Source: Ficedula albicollis
Taxonomy: Eukaryota; Chordata; Aves; Passeriformes; Muscicapidae
Assembly (NCBI RefSeq): GCF_000247815.1
Contig: NC_021678.1
Coordinates: 30,105,749-30,169,748, forward strand
DNA: 64,000 nucleotides
Direction: 5' to 3'
A program made the translations under genes and the position numbers. The notes below the pieces were generated by a model, which saw only the letters and a list, made by a program, of their open reading frames with translations, ran no database searches and was not told where the DNA came from. Shown piece by piece: positions 1 to 12,200 of this stretch (the stretch's first letter is position 1; every line of letters starts with the position of its first letter).

Positions 1-167
1 TGCCAGTGTTACTAATTTTGCATCAGAGAATACACCCTTAACACCATTGCCTGTGTTTTCAGTTTTTGCAGTTTTTGCAGTTTTTGAACCCTGTACCATA
101 ACTGAAATATATAAGAAATCATTCTGATTTTTACATTTTTATTTTCACCTGGCACTCCCAATTACAG

Positions 168-299
168 GAATCACCTAAAGAAATGACCCTACCACTCCCA
201 ATGGTTACTCTGTTGAACTGTGAAAAAAGTTCACCTACAAAACTGAAATTAGTTAAAGAAGTTATGGTTATACCACCAGTTGAGTTATCACTCAAACAG
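168..299 (+). CDS. ENO4: ENO4 exon a
   Basis: Borders attacag|GAATCA and CTCAAACAG|gtactg; 44 codons, phase 0 to 0. It encodes [17 protein letters not shown] and later [13 protein letters not shown]. This matches the canonical LPVPAFNVIN..GNKLAMQEFMILP block. The Glu168-equivalent glutamate is kept (KEVM), but the His159 loop (GSHAGN) reads CEKSSPT. Confidence 0.88.
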
Positions 300-3200
300 G
301 TACTGTTTCCTTTCTCTTAATAAATGTATTCTATAGACATCATACTAACTACATATGTACATAACTACATAGGTATTTTCAATATAGTCCTTACAAGGCC
401 AAAGTTTTAACAGATGTTAGTGCAGAATTCTAACACTAATAACCTTAAATTAAGTAAAAAGTTGATTTAAAAGAGGAATCGTGAAGATATAAGTTAAAAA
501 TGGATGTTTGTATAGAGGAAAAAATTAATGCATTGAAGAAGATGTCAAGGAATTGTGTTATACAATAATAGATTTTGCATTAGTAGATTATAAGTATTGC
601 CAGTTGTTTGATATAGCATACAAAACAACAAAACCCATAACAAATTCATTGGAAAGCATAACATATTTGGGAATAAGTTGCTTTAAAATGAAATTGTGAC
701 ACTAGAAGGGAATACAAAGAGCAAGAAGGATGGGTGAGACAGATGGGATCACCCCTCTCTCTTTTTGTTTAGCCATGTGTTGCACTAAAGAATGTATCTG
801 CACAAGATGCCTCCATTAGGGCTGTGATTTCTACTTTGTGTGCTGGTGACCTGAACAAATAGCTGAGCTCGATTCTCTTTCTATTTGCTTTTCCCTTAAC
901 TTTTCTGGATTGTCCCCCAGAGCTGTTAACAAGGTCACTAATTCTGCCCCATTCAAAGCCAGGATGGCTCCCAGTAGTGCCCATGGGAGAGGAGGGAGGG
1001 GTTTGCTGCCGTGCAGAACACGAAGCTGTTTGTCCTGTGGTGTTGCCAGCTGTGACTGACTTCTGCCCCTTCAGTATTCCTTCACTGGCACAGTTTGAGA
1101 AAACCTGAAATGTCCTTTACCAAGTTTGCACTCAACATTTACAAGCTCAGCTGAAAAGGAAAAAGAGCCTTGTATTAAAAGCAATGAATTCATTTAATTG
1201 GAGTGTTCCCTAATGTTTAAACTCAAGACAGTGATTTCTTTTTTTCCCTGCTTCTTGGAAGTATTCTGAAGGTAAATGCACTCAGTCATGTCAGAGTTTA
1301 GGAAGACTCAGGTAGAGTCACAATTGGGAATAGGTATTACCACCTTCCCACTTCTCAGATATATATGCAGATGCAGATATTTTTTACTTGTTAGATACCT
1401 GAAGGGATACTTTTGGGGAGGAGACTGCTTTCCTTGACATCCCAAAATCAAATATTCCTGCTCATTCCACTGCTACTAACCCTTTATGGTTGGACACTTG
1501 GCTGCATATGGAGATTGGAGATGGAGATGGAGAGATTGTGTTAAGGAGCCTGTAGTGGTATAGGGCTTTTATGATGACTTCATATTAAAATTTTCATTTA
1601 GAATAAGTGTTGTCTCTCTTCTGATTTAAGCTGCTGACATGAATTCATATAACTTCCTTTTGAAGATTACTGTTGTTTAATTTCAGGGGATAAAAAGAGT
1701 TCTGGATATTCAGAAAGAGATAATAAGACTGTTGGGGTCTTCAGGCAAAAAGGTACAATAAAAATGTGTTCTTACAGTGTGATGTACTTCATTTGATCTT
1801 TTTACTACCATTGTCTTTTTAACCATCTACATGGCACACTTAGCCTGTTACAGGTTGTGACACAACAGAGGATGTGTTTCTCTGACAGATGAATAAAACA
1901 TTGGCCATTTGGTGAAACTAAATTAGAAAATTTAGAACAAAATATTGTTCTAAGCATAAGACGTCCTGTTTGCCTGAATAAATATACTGGGAGTGAATGG
2001 TATCAGAGGGAATATACAGTATATATCCTCACCCTGCTATACCTCTCACACACAACATATTTTATTCCAGGTACTACTGCTGTAGCAGTAAATCAGTCTT
2101 GGTGTGTGCATGTGCTTTTTGGAAAGCAATGTTGTTGTGTTTCTCCAAGTACAGAGTAATACAGTAATATTCTCATTTCTGAGATCCCCTGTATTTTTGA
2201 TGGGCTGGGTAAAAATGTCTTGAAAAACAAATGATGGTTAGACAGATGTCCATATAGAAATAAACATTTTAAATTAGTAACTACCACAAAATAAAACCAT
2301 TAACTATTAAATAAAGCTATTTGCTAATTGAAATATTTACAATCTCTTTTGAACAAAATTCAGTAGATCTTCTTTTCTTTTCTTTTCTTTTCTTTTCTTT
2401 TCTTTTCTTTTCTTTTCTTTTCTTTTCTTTTCTTTTCTTTTCTTTTCTTTTCTTTTCTTTTCTTTTCTTTTCTTTTCTTTTCTTTTCTTTTCTTTTCTTT
2501 TCTTTTCTTTTCTTTTCTTTTCTTTTCTTTTCTTTTCTTTTCTTTTCTTTTCTTTTCTTTTCTTTTCTTTTCTTTTCTTTTCTTTTCTTTTCTTTTCTTT
2601 TCTTTTCTTTTCTTTTCTTTTCTTTTCTTTTCTTTTCTTTTCTTTTCTTTTCTTTTCTTTTCTTTTCTTTTCTTTTCTTTTCTTTTCTTTTCTTTTCTTT
2701 TCTTTTCTTTTCTTTTCTTTTCTTTTCTTTTCTTTTCTTTTCTTTTCTTTTCTTTTCTTTTCTTTTCTTTTCTTTTCTTTTCTTTTCTTTTCTTTTCTTT
2801 TCTTTTCTTTTCTTTTCTTTTCTTTTCTTTTCTTTTCTTTTCTTTTCTTTTCTTTTCTTTTCTTTTCTTTTCTTTTCTTTTCTTTTCTTTTCTTTTCTTT
2901 TCTTTTCTTTTCTTTTCTTTTCTTTTCTTTTCTTTTCTTTTCTTTTCTTTTCTTTTCTTTTCTTTTCTTTTCTTTTCTTTTCTTTTCTTTTCTTTTCTTT
3001 TCTTTTCTTTTCTTTTCTTTTCTTTTCTTTTCTTTTCTTTTCTTTTCTTTTCTTTTCTTTTCTTTTCTTTTCTTTTCTTTTCTTTTCTTTTCTTTTCTTT
3101 TCTTTTCTTTTCTTTTCTTTTCTTTTCTTTTCTTTTCTTTTCTTTTCTTTTCTTTTCTTTTCTTTTCTTTTCTTTTCTTTTCTTTTCTTTTCTTTTCTTT

Positions 3201-6200
3201 TCTTTTCTTTTCTTTTCTTTTCTTTTCTTTTCTTTTCTTTTCTTTTCTTTTCTTTTCTTTTCTTTTCTTTTCTTTTCTTTTCTTATTTTTCTATTTTTCC
3301 ATGGAATTGATTTCTATCTTCTTTCACTTCAACAGCCTGGTTCACGAGCAGAAAGTACGAGAGGAAAAGCACAAAAAGCTCTGGTAAGAAAAGAGATTTT
3401 AACTCTAAGCCTTCAACAAGGTATTAACAACAGCAGGGGACTTAAAATGTTCTTAAGAAAGGAAGCATTAATCTACATTGCCATTTTGGAAAGGTCAAGG
3501 CAAGACTTAAATATTCCAAATGCTCATATTTTACATAATAATTTAGATTCTTCTGACTATACCTTCCCTTCCTGGGGAACAGTAGAGGAAATAGGGAGAA
3601 ATTTCTGGGATCTCATAATTTTTCTCATGCAGAAATCCTGGTAATTTATCCACATGAGTATTTTTTCAGGCCTGTAGCACCAGCAGAGAACTTTTGATCA
3701 TGTAGATCATGAAAGTGTTACCTGTAAGACTTGTGGATTGTGCTGTTTCCTAGCCCTGGGAGCATAGCTCCCTTTATCCTGCTGCATTCAGCCCAGCTCC
3801 AGTCAGAGGTTACAGATAATGGCAGATACAAACCAGCAGCTAAAGGGCAGCTCTCACTATATTGCACAGGACATTGTTTTATATGGCTCAAATGATCTTT
3901 TTTATCCCTTCAAAACCAGTAGTTTGTTGATGAGTTTCCCAGATAGTGGGATGGAAATGCCATGCAGGTTTTGCTCTTCATTCTGAGATGATTTAAATAT
4001 TATTAGGTGAGAATTGTTACAATTGTGAAGTATAAAAAATAATTCCTGTTTTATTGTTGCTTAAACAACAAGAAACTCATCATCATTATGATGCTGGCCA
4101 ATGTTTTCCTTGTGTGTAGTTCCCATATTAGTACCACAATATGTGCTGCAAACATAAGGTAGAGTATTTCTGTAAGATATACATAAGGAAACAATGCATT
4201 AGATTCTCTGAAAAAAAAATCCATTTATTTCAGTAGAAGAAAACTAAAGAAGACTGTAGTAAAACTGAATTTAAAATTGATAAAAGCACCATGTTAGTTT
4301 GAACTTTTTTTGTGAGGGAAAAAAAAGGAGAAATTACAAAGTAGGTAGTGAAGAACTTATTTAGGGTAAAGAAGTAAAAACTAGACAAGAGAAAAATGTT
4401 TTTTCTACAGATAAATGTTTTTAATAGAATGTAACAAGGCACAAGATATGGACATCTTGAAAACCACATGAAACTGCAGATTTAACCTCTATCTGAAGTG
4501 CAGGAAGACTGCAGCATTTTTTGCTGTCTGTTGCTGCATCTTTATAATCCAAAATTCCTAGACTTTACAGTTAAAAATCAGTGTTTGGAAAACCTACAGA
4601 AAAACTGACAACAGAAGGAAATACATTAAATATTTCCTCAATACATGCTTGTGGCTGATGTCCACAATACTGTCCCTGAAGCAGATAACTGCTTGCAGCT
4701 GGCTGGAGATATTTCCCCTCTCTGAAATTTGCTTCTTCTAGAAGTCTTGGATGATTCCTGAGGTTTCTTGAACAGTCCCCAGAGTCAATATCAGTGTTGT
4801 AGTTGAGGATTAATGAGTGAAAGCTATTTAAAAGTGGAGAATATGTTTTTTGTGGCAAAGGATTGGTCCATAGCACCAGAGCATTTATGGCAACCCAGTG
4901 GTTGCTAAGAGTGCCTTTAAGATAATTTTTTAAACCAGTGCTAGCCATGCAAGACTGAGATCTGCATGACTACATATTTCCAAGCACTACTGCTCTCTAC
5001 TCAGTAGCACTTGATAATCTCTCTTTCCTAGAGAATTGTCCTTAAAGCTGCCAAGGAGATTTCTGAGAACAAATTTATAATGACAATGAAAAAAGCTCAT
5101 AAATATGTATAATATGTATGTGTGTAAATAAAGTGATTATTTTTGTTTTGCTTTCAGCTGCCAACCTTAAGAATATCACACTTAGGCTGCCTGACACTAG
5201 GATATGATAGTCTAGAACAACTGCTACTCCAAATGCAAATAGTTTGCAGCAATATAGGTCTGGAGCTAGGAACAGACATGTACTTAGCAATAAATTGTGC
5301 TGCTCATGACTTAATGGATTATGTAAGTTATTTCTCAATTTCGGTTTTCTTGGGGTTTTAAATAAATGTAGCTGTTTGTTAATGTTATTTATTATTATGT
5401 TGCAAACTCACCTACAAGCTCGTAACTCAATTTTTTGAAGGTAGTAATCAAGCAAACAGAAAGAATTATCTCTGCATTTATAAATTCTGGCTGAATCTGC
5501 CTGGTTTTCCATTATATTCAGCTACATCTGTTGTTTTCTTCAAACTATCCTAACATTGGCATGTATTTTTCCTATGGTGTGTTTATATACACGTTAGTGC
5601 CCATCTCATTGTGCATCAACATTAATTTTTTAATTTCAGGTTTTTAATTTTTTTTTTACAAAGTCTATTTATCTCCTGACAATGTCTTACAATTCTTGCA
5701 CTTCATTCCAAGATAAATCAGATTTTTCTGTAAGCAGAAGAAGAAACTTCCAATTCCATTTAGTACCTCATGAGCTTTTGTGTGTTTGGGTGTTCTGTAG
5801 TGCCAAAGCTTCCATTACCAATATCTTTTGTGAAAGCAGTTGCTCTCCTGGCTGTGATATCTGTGTCCTGTACCAAAATGTGCAAAATCTTAACCACTGA
5901 ATTACCAGTAATTCTGTAACTTTCTGTTATTGAGCTATTAAAGGCACTAAAGCAGTGGATATCCTGTACGGTTTCAGTGTGCCTTTAAAATTCCTCCCAG
6001 GCTGCAGTTTGTGCTTCCCAGAATGATGAGACTGGTTTTAAACTAGTCTTTATTTTTTTTTTTTTTTAAGGAGAAAGAGGCAGGGAAAGGCAGTATCTTG
6101 GTTTTGAGCACTGAGGGTGCACTCCTTGCCCCAGCAATATTTTCTTTATGAAAATGAGTGGGAAAGAGAAAAGTTAGATTTTTTGGGGGAAGAGGAAAAT

Positions 6201-9200
6201 GAGATTTTTCTCTCAATAAAAATGTCAAATATTGCTAACTTTATGCTATAACTCTGTCAAACTGGCAGCACTGCCTAGAAATGCTGAAATAGATCTCTCT
6301 TCCTTTGGCAGTGGCATTGCTCAGAGACTTTGGCATGAGCCCACTGGAACCCACGGTGTCATTTTAGGCAGAGTTTTCTGTAACAATGTGCTGAGAGCTC
6401 AGACACAGAGTGAAGCAGATGAGTGAATGCCCCCTGACTGAAGCACACCCAGCTCACTGCCTTAACAGAGATGTGTGCACTCTGCTTTTCAGGGTCCTAA
6501 TTTCCTCATCTTTCACGCTCTTTACTTTCTAGGAAAAAGGAAAATATGAAATACTCACTGGAACATTCAAAAGTCCTGATGAAATGGTTGCCATGTATGT
6601 GGAAATGATTGATAATTTTCCTTTTATTATTGCATTAATAGATCCCTTAAGAAAAGAGGTAAGATACCACAGTGCAGTCCTTTAAAAACTGATGGCATAT
6701 CACAGACCTTTTCTCATTTTTGCAAAACGTGTAAAACACAAAGCTTCTAATTTTCAAGTTTTTAAGCACAAAAATATCACTAGAAAATGCATCTAACAAT
6801 TTCTTTGAATATATTTTATTGGCAATATCCAAATTTTTCAGTGCTTTTGACATAATTTCTGATGGAAAATCCTGGCATCAACAGAATAATCAGTACACAC
6901 ACCTTAAAGAATTACGAGAATATGCTTTTTTGTCTGATTTTATGTGCTAAACCACTGTTATTTTGATTACATTTTTCTCTTTATGTACACTATTCAAATT
7001 ATAAGGTGAAATTGTAAAATTCAAGTGTACTACAAAATTTGATGTGTAATGCATTATATTATATTAAGCTGGAGAAGCAAAAATTTGAACATTGTTGTAT
7101 ATTCAGCCAAAGAATCACCAGAATATATTATTGCTGCAGTTCATTGTGATGGATATTTATAACCAAAGTCCTGTCACGGGCAGCATTGCTCAGCAGAATT
7201 TCTCAAGTGGCAGTAAAACACCCTGTATTTACCTCTGTGATCAAAGTTAGAGGAGTTCATTAGTGTGGCCAATCAACTACAATAATAAAGCACAATAATA
7301 TTAAGCATGTTATCAAGCTATAGATGGATAAAAGAGAATGTATAAGCTTAAATATTCACATTTATACGTAAGGTTAAATTTCCATGTGTTAAAAAAATAT
7401 AAAAACTTAATTGCTGCAGAACTTACAATTGTAGGCTGAGATTCTGCAGCTGCACAACTTAATAAAAATTTGCTCTTGGTGTCAAATTTATCTTCTTAAA
7501 AATAAATACAGAGACTTCATTTTCATGAACAAAACTGTGATTGAAGGGAGAAGCAAAGTGATGTTGGCTCTGTGAATCTGCCCAGTGCCTGAATCAATAA
7601 TTCTAAAACTAAAACTGATGAACTGCAAAATCTATCTGATTTTGTCCTTAACTGTAACTTTATAAGTTCATTTTTTTGTATAACTGTTTCATACTACCTC
7701 ACTCTGGTTAGGATTTTGTCCTTAACTGGAACTTTAAAAGTTCATTTTTTTGAATAACTGTTTCATACTACCTCACTCTGGTTAGCCTTGCCTCCCTATG
7801 CTGTTTCAGTCTGAATCTCTGAATTACCATGTTCCAAAACACCAGGTTATTCCCCACTCCTGCCAGGGCTGTAAACTTCCTTCAGAATTCTTATGAAGGA
7901 AAATATTTGCAAGATGAGAATCAGCAGGAGAATCAGCAGCCAGTGAAGTGCAGTTGGGAATAGAGTACAAAGTTAAGGGAAATGCCTCTCCTCCTCTTCC
8001 TCCTCCTCCTCCCAAATCTCCAAGGTTTACCCATGCCACATCTTTGCCCCTGATAATTAGATCCTTGAGGATTAGTTCTGGTACCAATTCAATAATTCAT
8101 TGCCAGACACCAGACCACTTTAGGATTAGTTCTGGTACCAATAATTCATTGCCAGACACCAGACCACTTTGGTGCTTAAATTTAAATATTGGTTCAGTTT
8201 TAAGAAACTTCATTTTCTCTTATGCACAGGCTTGAAATCCGTACAGGAATGGCCCCTGATGTTAATTGCAAAGCAGATCCTCAGACCAAGAATAACCACT
8301 GGCAGAATTATAAAGTAGAGAATATTTTTAATGTGAGAATTTTGCATTCTGTGGGCACAAAGCAAGCAAATTAATTTGTAAATTTCTTCTTTCAAATTCT
8401 TTAGATGTCCTTTATTTAGCCTGGACCATGAACCATGTGGACAATGCATTAAAATAAAGAAACAAAGACCCTGAAAAATGGAGCTTTGCTAAAAAAGAGA
8501 GCATTGTATTCTGCTGTTCCCTATGGGTCCTGCCATTGAGTCTGTGTCTCCTGTTCATTATTTTATGTTCAAACAACTATGACACTTGAAATATTAACAC
8601 AAAATCAGTCATTTGAATAAAACAATAGAAATTATTTTATGTTCTATCAAAATGAAATAAATTTCAGGAGGGAAATCAAAATAGCAGACCCCCTACACTT
8701 ATTTTAAATATTTTAGCAATATTTTGTACAAATAGTGTTGACTAATTTCAGATTAAAATTTATGTTTTCTAGCAAAATCTTAAAATCCAAGGAAAATTCA
8801 AGTGGTATGTTTTTCATAGGCAGATTTAAAATACAGTATAAAATGTAATATGTTTATATGACGGGCATATTTAGGATTAAACCCGAATTATTATTTAATT
8901 TTAAGCTCCTCAGTTAGAGTTTTCATTCAGTTTAGTTTTTTTAAACTCCAGTTGTTTGCTCAATTTGTTTATGCAGGACAGAGAACAGTGGAGCAGCATC
9001 TGTTGTGCCCTGGGTTCCAAATGCTATGTGATTGCTGAGGATGCAGCCACACAAATTTCCAAACTCAAAACTGAACAAAACATAAACATAGTAACGTGCA
9101 GTGGTGTTGTCCTAAAATACATTAACCAAACCAAGGTGTCAGACCTCATAGAACTTACTGGAATTCTGGATGGTGAGTAGAGGGGGAAAAGGCTGAAACC

Positions 9201-12200
9201 AAACCCTACAAGCCACACCTGTAAATATTTCATGTTTTTATTTAATTATTGACACTTCTGATTTAGAAAGCACTTGTCAGAGGAAACTGAAATTCAAGTT
9301 TTGATTCACAAATCCCTGTCAAGGGGCTTAAAACAGCAGTCAAGGCTTTAACTATTGTCAGTTAATACACTGTGAATGTTTTGGACGTGGGTGCCCTTTG
9401 ACACTGCAGCTAAGTGTCATGCAGTTAGATATCAGAATTAGAGAAAATAAAAGAGATGTGATCAATTCATCTCAATTTTGAATAATTTTAGCATTAATGA
9501 TTTAAAAATTCAGAGTCGTACAGACTGTTTAAAATTGCATTTAGATAGATTATTGACTATATATTTTTGAGCCTCTGTGGTAAGTATTAAGAACCTGTGC
9601 ATCTTCATATGTAAGATTTCTCTTTATATCACTCTTTATTCATTTTTATACCCAAGGAATAGATGGACAAATTTAATATAGCTTTGTTTTGGTTTTTTTT
9701 TGTTCCTTAAAAACACCCAGAATCTCTGCGCCAAAGTGAGTAAATAGCAGCTAAAAGATTTCATTCAGTCAGGATGGTAAATTCTTTTTCGAAGAGAAGA
9801 AAAATCATTACTGTAGTGAGGAAATAAACATTTAAAATAAATAGCACAGCCTGATCAGACAGATCAGTGAGAGACAGAGACCAGGACAGGATGTTAGATG
9901 TTCCCTTATCCATCCAAAAATAAAACAGAATGCTAATGTAGGTAGTTTACATTTTTTATCAGGTGTTTGTATTTAAGCTTAGATAGCCTAAGGGTAAAAA
10001 AGGAATGAGAAGTCCAAACAATTTCCGTGTCAAATATATAAAATATTCTCTAATGAAGGTGTTCCCTCCCGTTATATATAGGTCAAAGACATATTACCAT
10101 ATTAGGAAGTCCAGATGTAGAATCTTCAGATGAGAGCCTCGTGGATCTGGTAAGTATTGAAAGCTGTGCAATTGCAGAATTGCAAAAATACCGCTTTTAA
10201 CATGTACTATTTTTTAAGGAGAAAGCCTTTTTGTGCTTGAGAAAGAAACATTTTACAAAATGGGCTTTTTCGGGAGGGTTGTTTTTTTTTCCCCCCACAG
10301 AGAGTGGTTATTCTTTCGAGTTTAAAGAGAGCACACAGGAAATTTGCCAAAGCAGGGAGTATATTCAAAAGTGTGTATGATCCATTTGCTTGCATTAGTT
10401 TATAAAAAACTGTGAGTTACTTAAAACATTCCTGCGTAGTAACAACATTTTAGGCAAATATTCTTAACACTACTATATTTAATCTTTTGCAAATAAAATT
10501 TCGTTTCACATGCCAGCGAAAATTACTGTTTGCATCGGGCAGATCTTTCACTGAGAGGTTTTATTTCCCCGTTTTTCTCCGCGGAGAGATGAGGGTGTGA
10601 AATGAGGCTCAGGATAGCGTGGTTAATTATTGGGAACGGCTTGGCTCGCCCAAGTGAGGAGTTTTTGCACTCTCTCGTTGCAGGCTGTGGGCCTGGGTGC
10701 CAGGTTCCTCAAGTTGGGAGGTCTGTCCCGAGGAGAAAGGGTGGCCAAATACAACCGGCTGCTGGCTATAGAGGAGGAACTGGCCGCGAATGGAGCGCTG
10801 CGTACGAGCTTCTTTCTTACTTTGTTTTCAGCCTGCCATGAATACGGGCACAAAGATTGGAGGGAGAATGATTGAAACTGCACCCCAGGAGGGAAGCGGA
10901 ATCAAAAGGCTATAAATAAGGGCTGACAAAAAAAACCTAGGATAGCACTTGCCACAATGTATATTGTTGTCCTAATGGATTATCTGTTTACTGAATGTTA
11001 AAATAGACCCCTTCTTGAGGAGTAGCCTACATTAAGCTTTTTTTTCCAGAATTAATTGGTTGGAGTCTTGAAGCCCACGGTGCAAAAGGAACAAAACAAA
11101 AAACCATGCATATAATGTGTCGAAAAGCTGCCAAAATGGAATTTTAGGCCAAATACCCCATCTCCCTTGAGGCCCGAAACATATATTGCTAACAAAACTT
11201 CATTTCACAGCCCTCTTTTGTATCTTACATTTCCAGCAAAATGTGTTTGGAAAGCTACAATTCCGTGGGTAAGTCTTAAATAAAACCCAAGAAAACCTCA
11301 AGCTGACCATGCACATTCAGCCTTAGCCACTTGTATGCATCTGCCTGCCTGTTTCAAGATCTGCATCTTCTTTTTATACTGTACCAAGGCACTGTTAAAT
11401 GCTTAACAGTTCATTAGAGCCACTTCTCACTTGCTCAGGTATCAATCAAGCCAGAATAAAGACATGCAGTCTGAAGGGGAGGCAGAGGGACGAGGAGAGG
11501 AAGAAAGGAAGGAAAGGGTTTGCAGGAATTGTATTATGCCTAAGAAAAGGAAACAGGGAGCAGAATTAAGTCATTTTACCCTCTTGTTTGTAATAATTTC
11601 CAATGTTCTACACATAGGGTAGCAGCACTTGACGTGCACACTATAGAACAAAGATTTTAGTTGAATTTTTTTTAATTGAAAATACTTTGAGCTTTTTGAA
11701 ATCTCCCTCTTGCTTATAAAAAAAATGCGAAAAACAAACAGAAATTCTTAATTTTTGCTAATAGTTTGAGAGAATGCGCTTTTCAAAAATAAGGCAGATA
11801 ATTATAGAACTATGAATTTTAACTGCCTCAGCAGTATTAATGCATTCCCTCCTCAAATAGTATAGTCTAAACAAAGGCTCTCGAGTCTGACAAATATTTA
11901 GACCTATATCTGATGAAATGAAACAGCAACAATCCCCGACGCCGTTAATCATTTGGCAGAAATAAGATCCAGTACCTAAATCAACAGCAGGGCAATAGCG
12001 GAGCAGGTCTGAGCTGCATCCCAAGCTCCTCATTTGGCCGGGCTGGAGCTGGCAGTACCCGGGAGAGCCCGTGCCCAGGGCACTGCAGTGGCCACGGCTG
12101 CAGGGGACGCTGGGCCACCAGGAGTCCCCAGAGTGCCTGAGGGCCAGCACCGGGCTCAGGAGCTGTGCCGCTGCCTGGCCCCCGTCCTGTGGCAGCTCAG

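Noticed and set aside
2321..3310. 329-codon open frame of LFFSF repeats
   Set aside because: It is just the translation of the (TTTTC)n array, whose period of 5 never meets a stop. No splice or start context.
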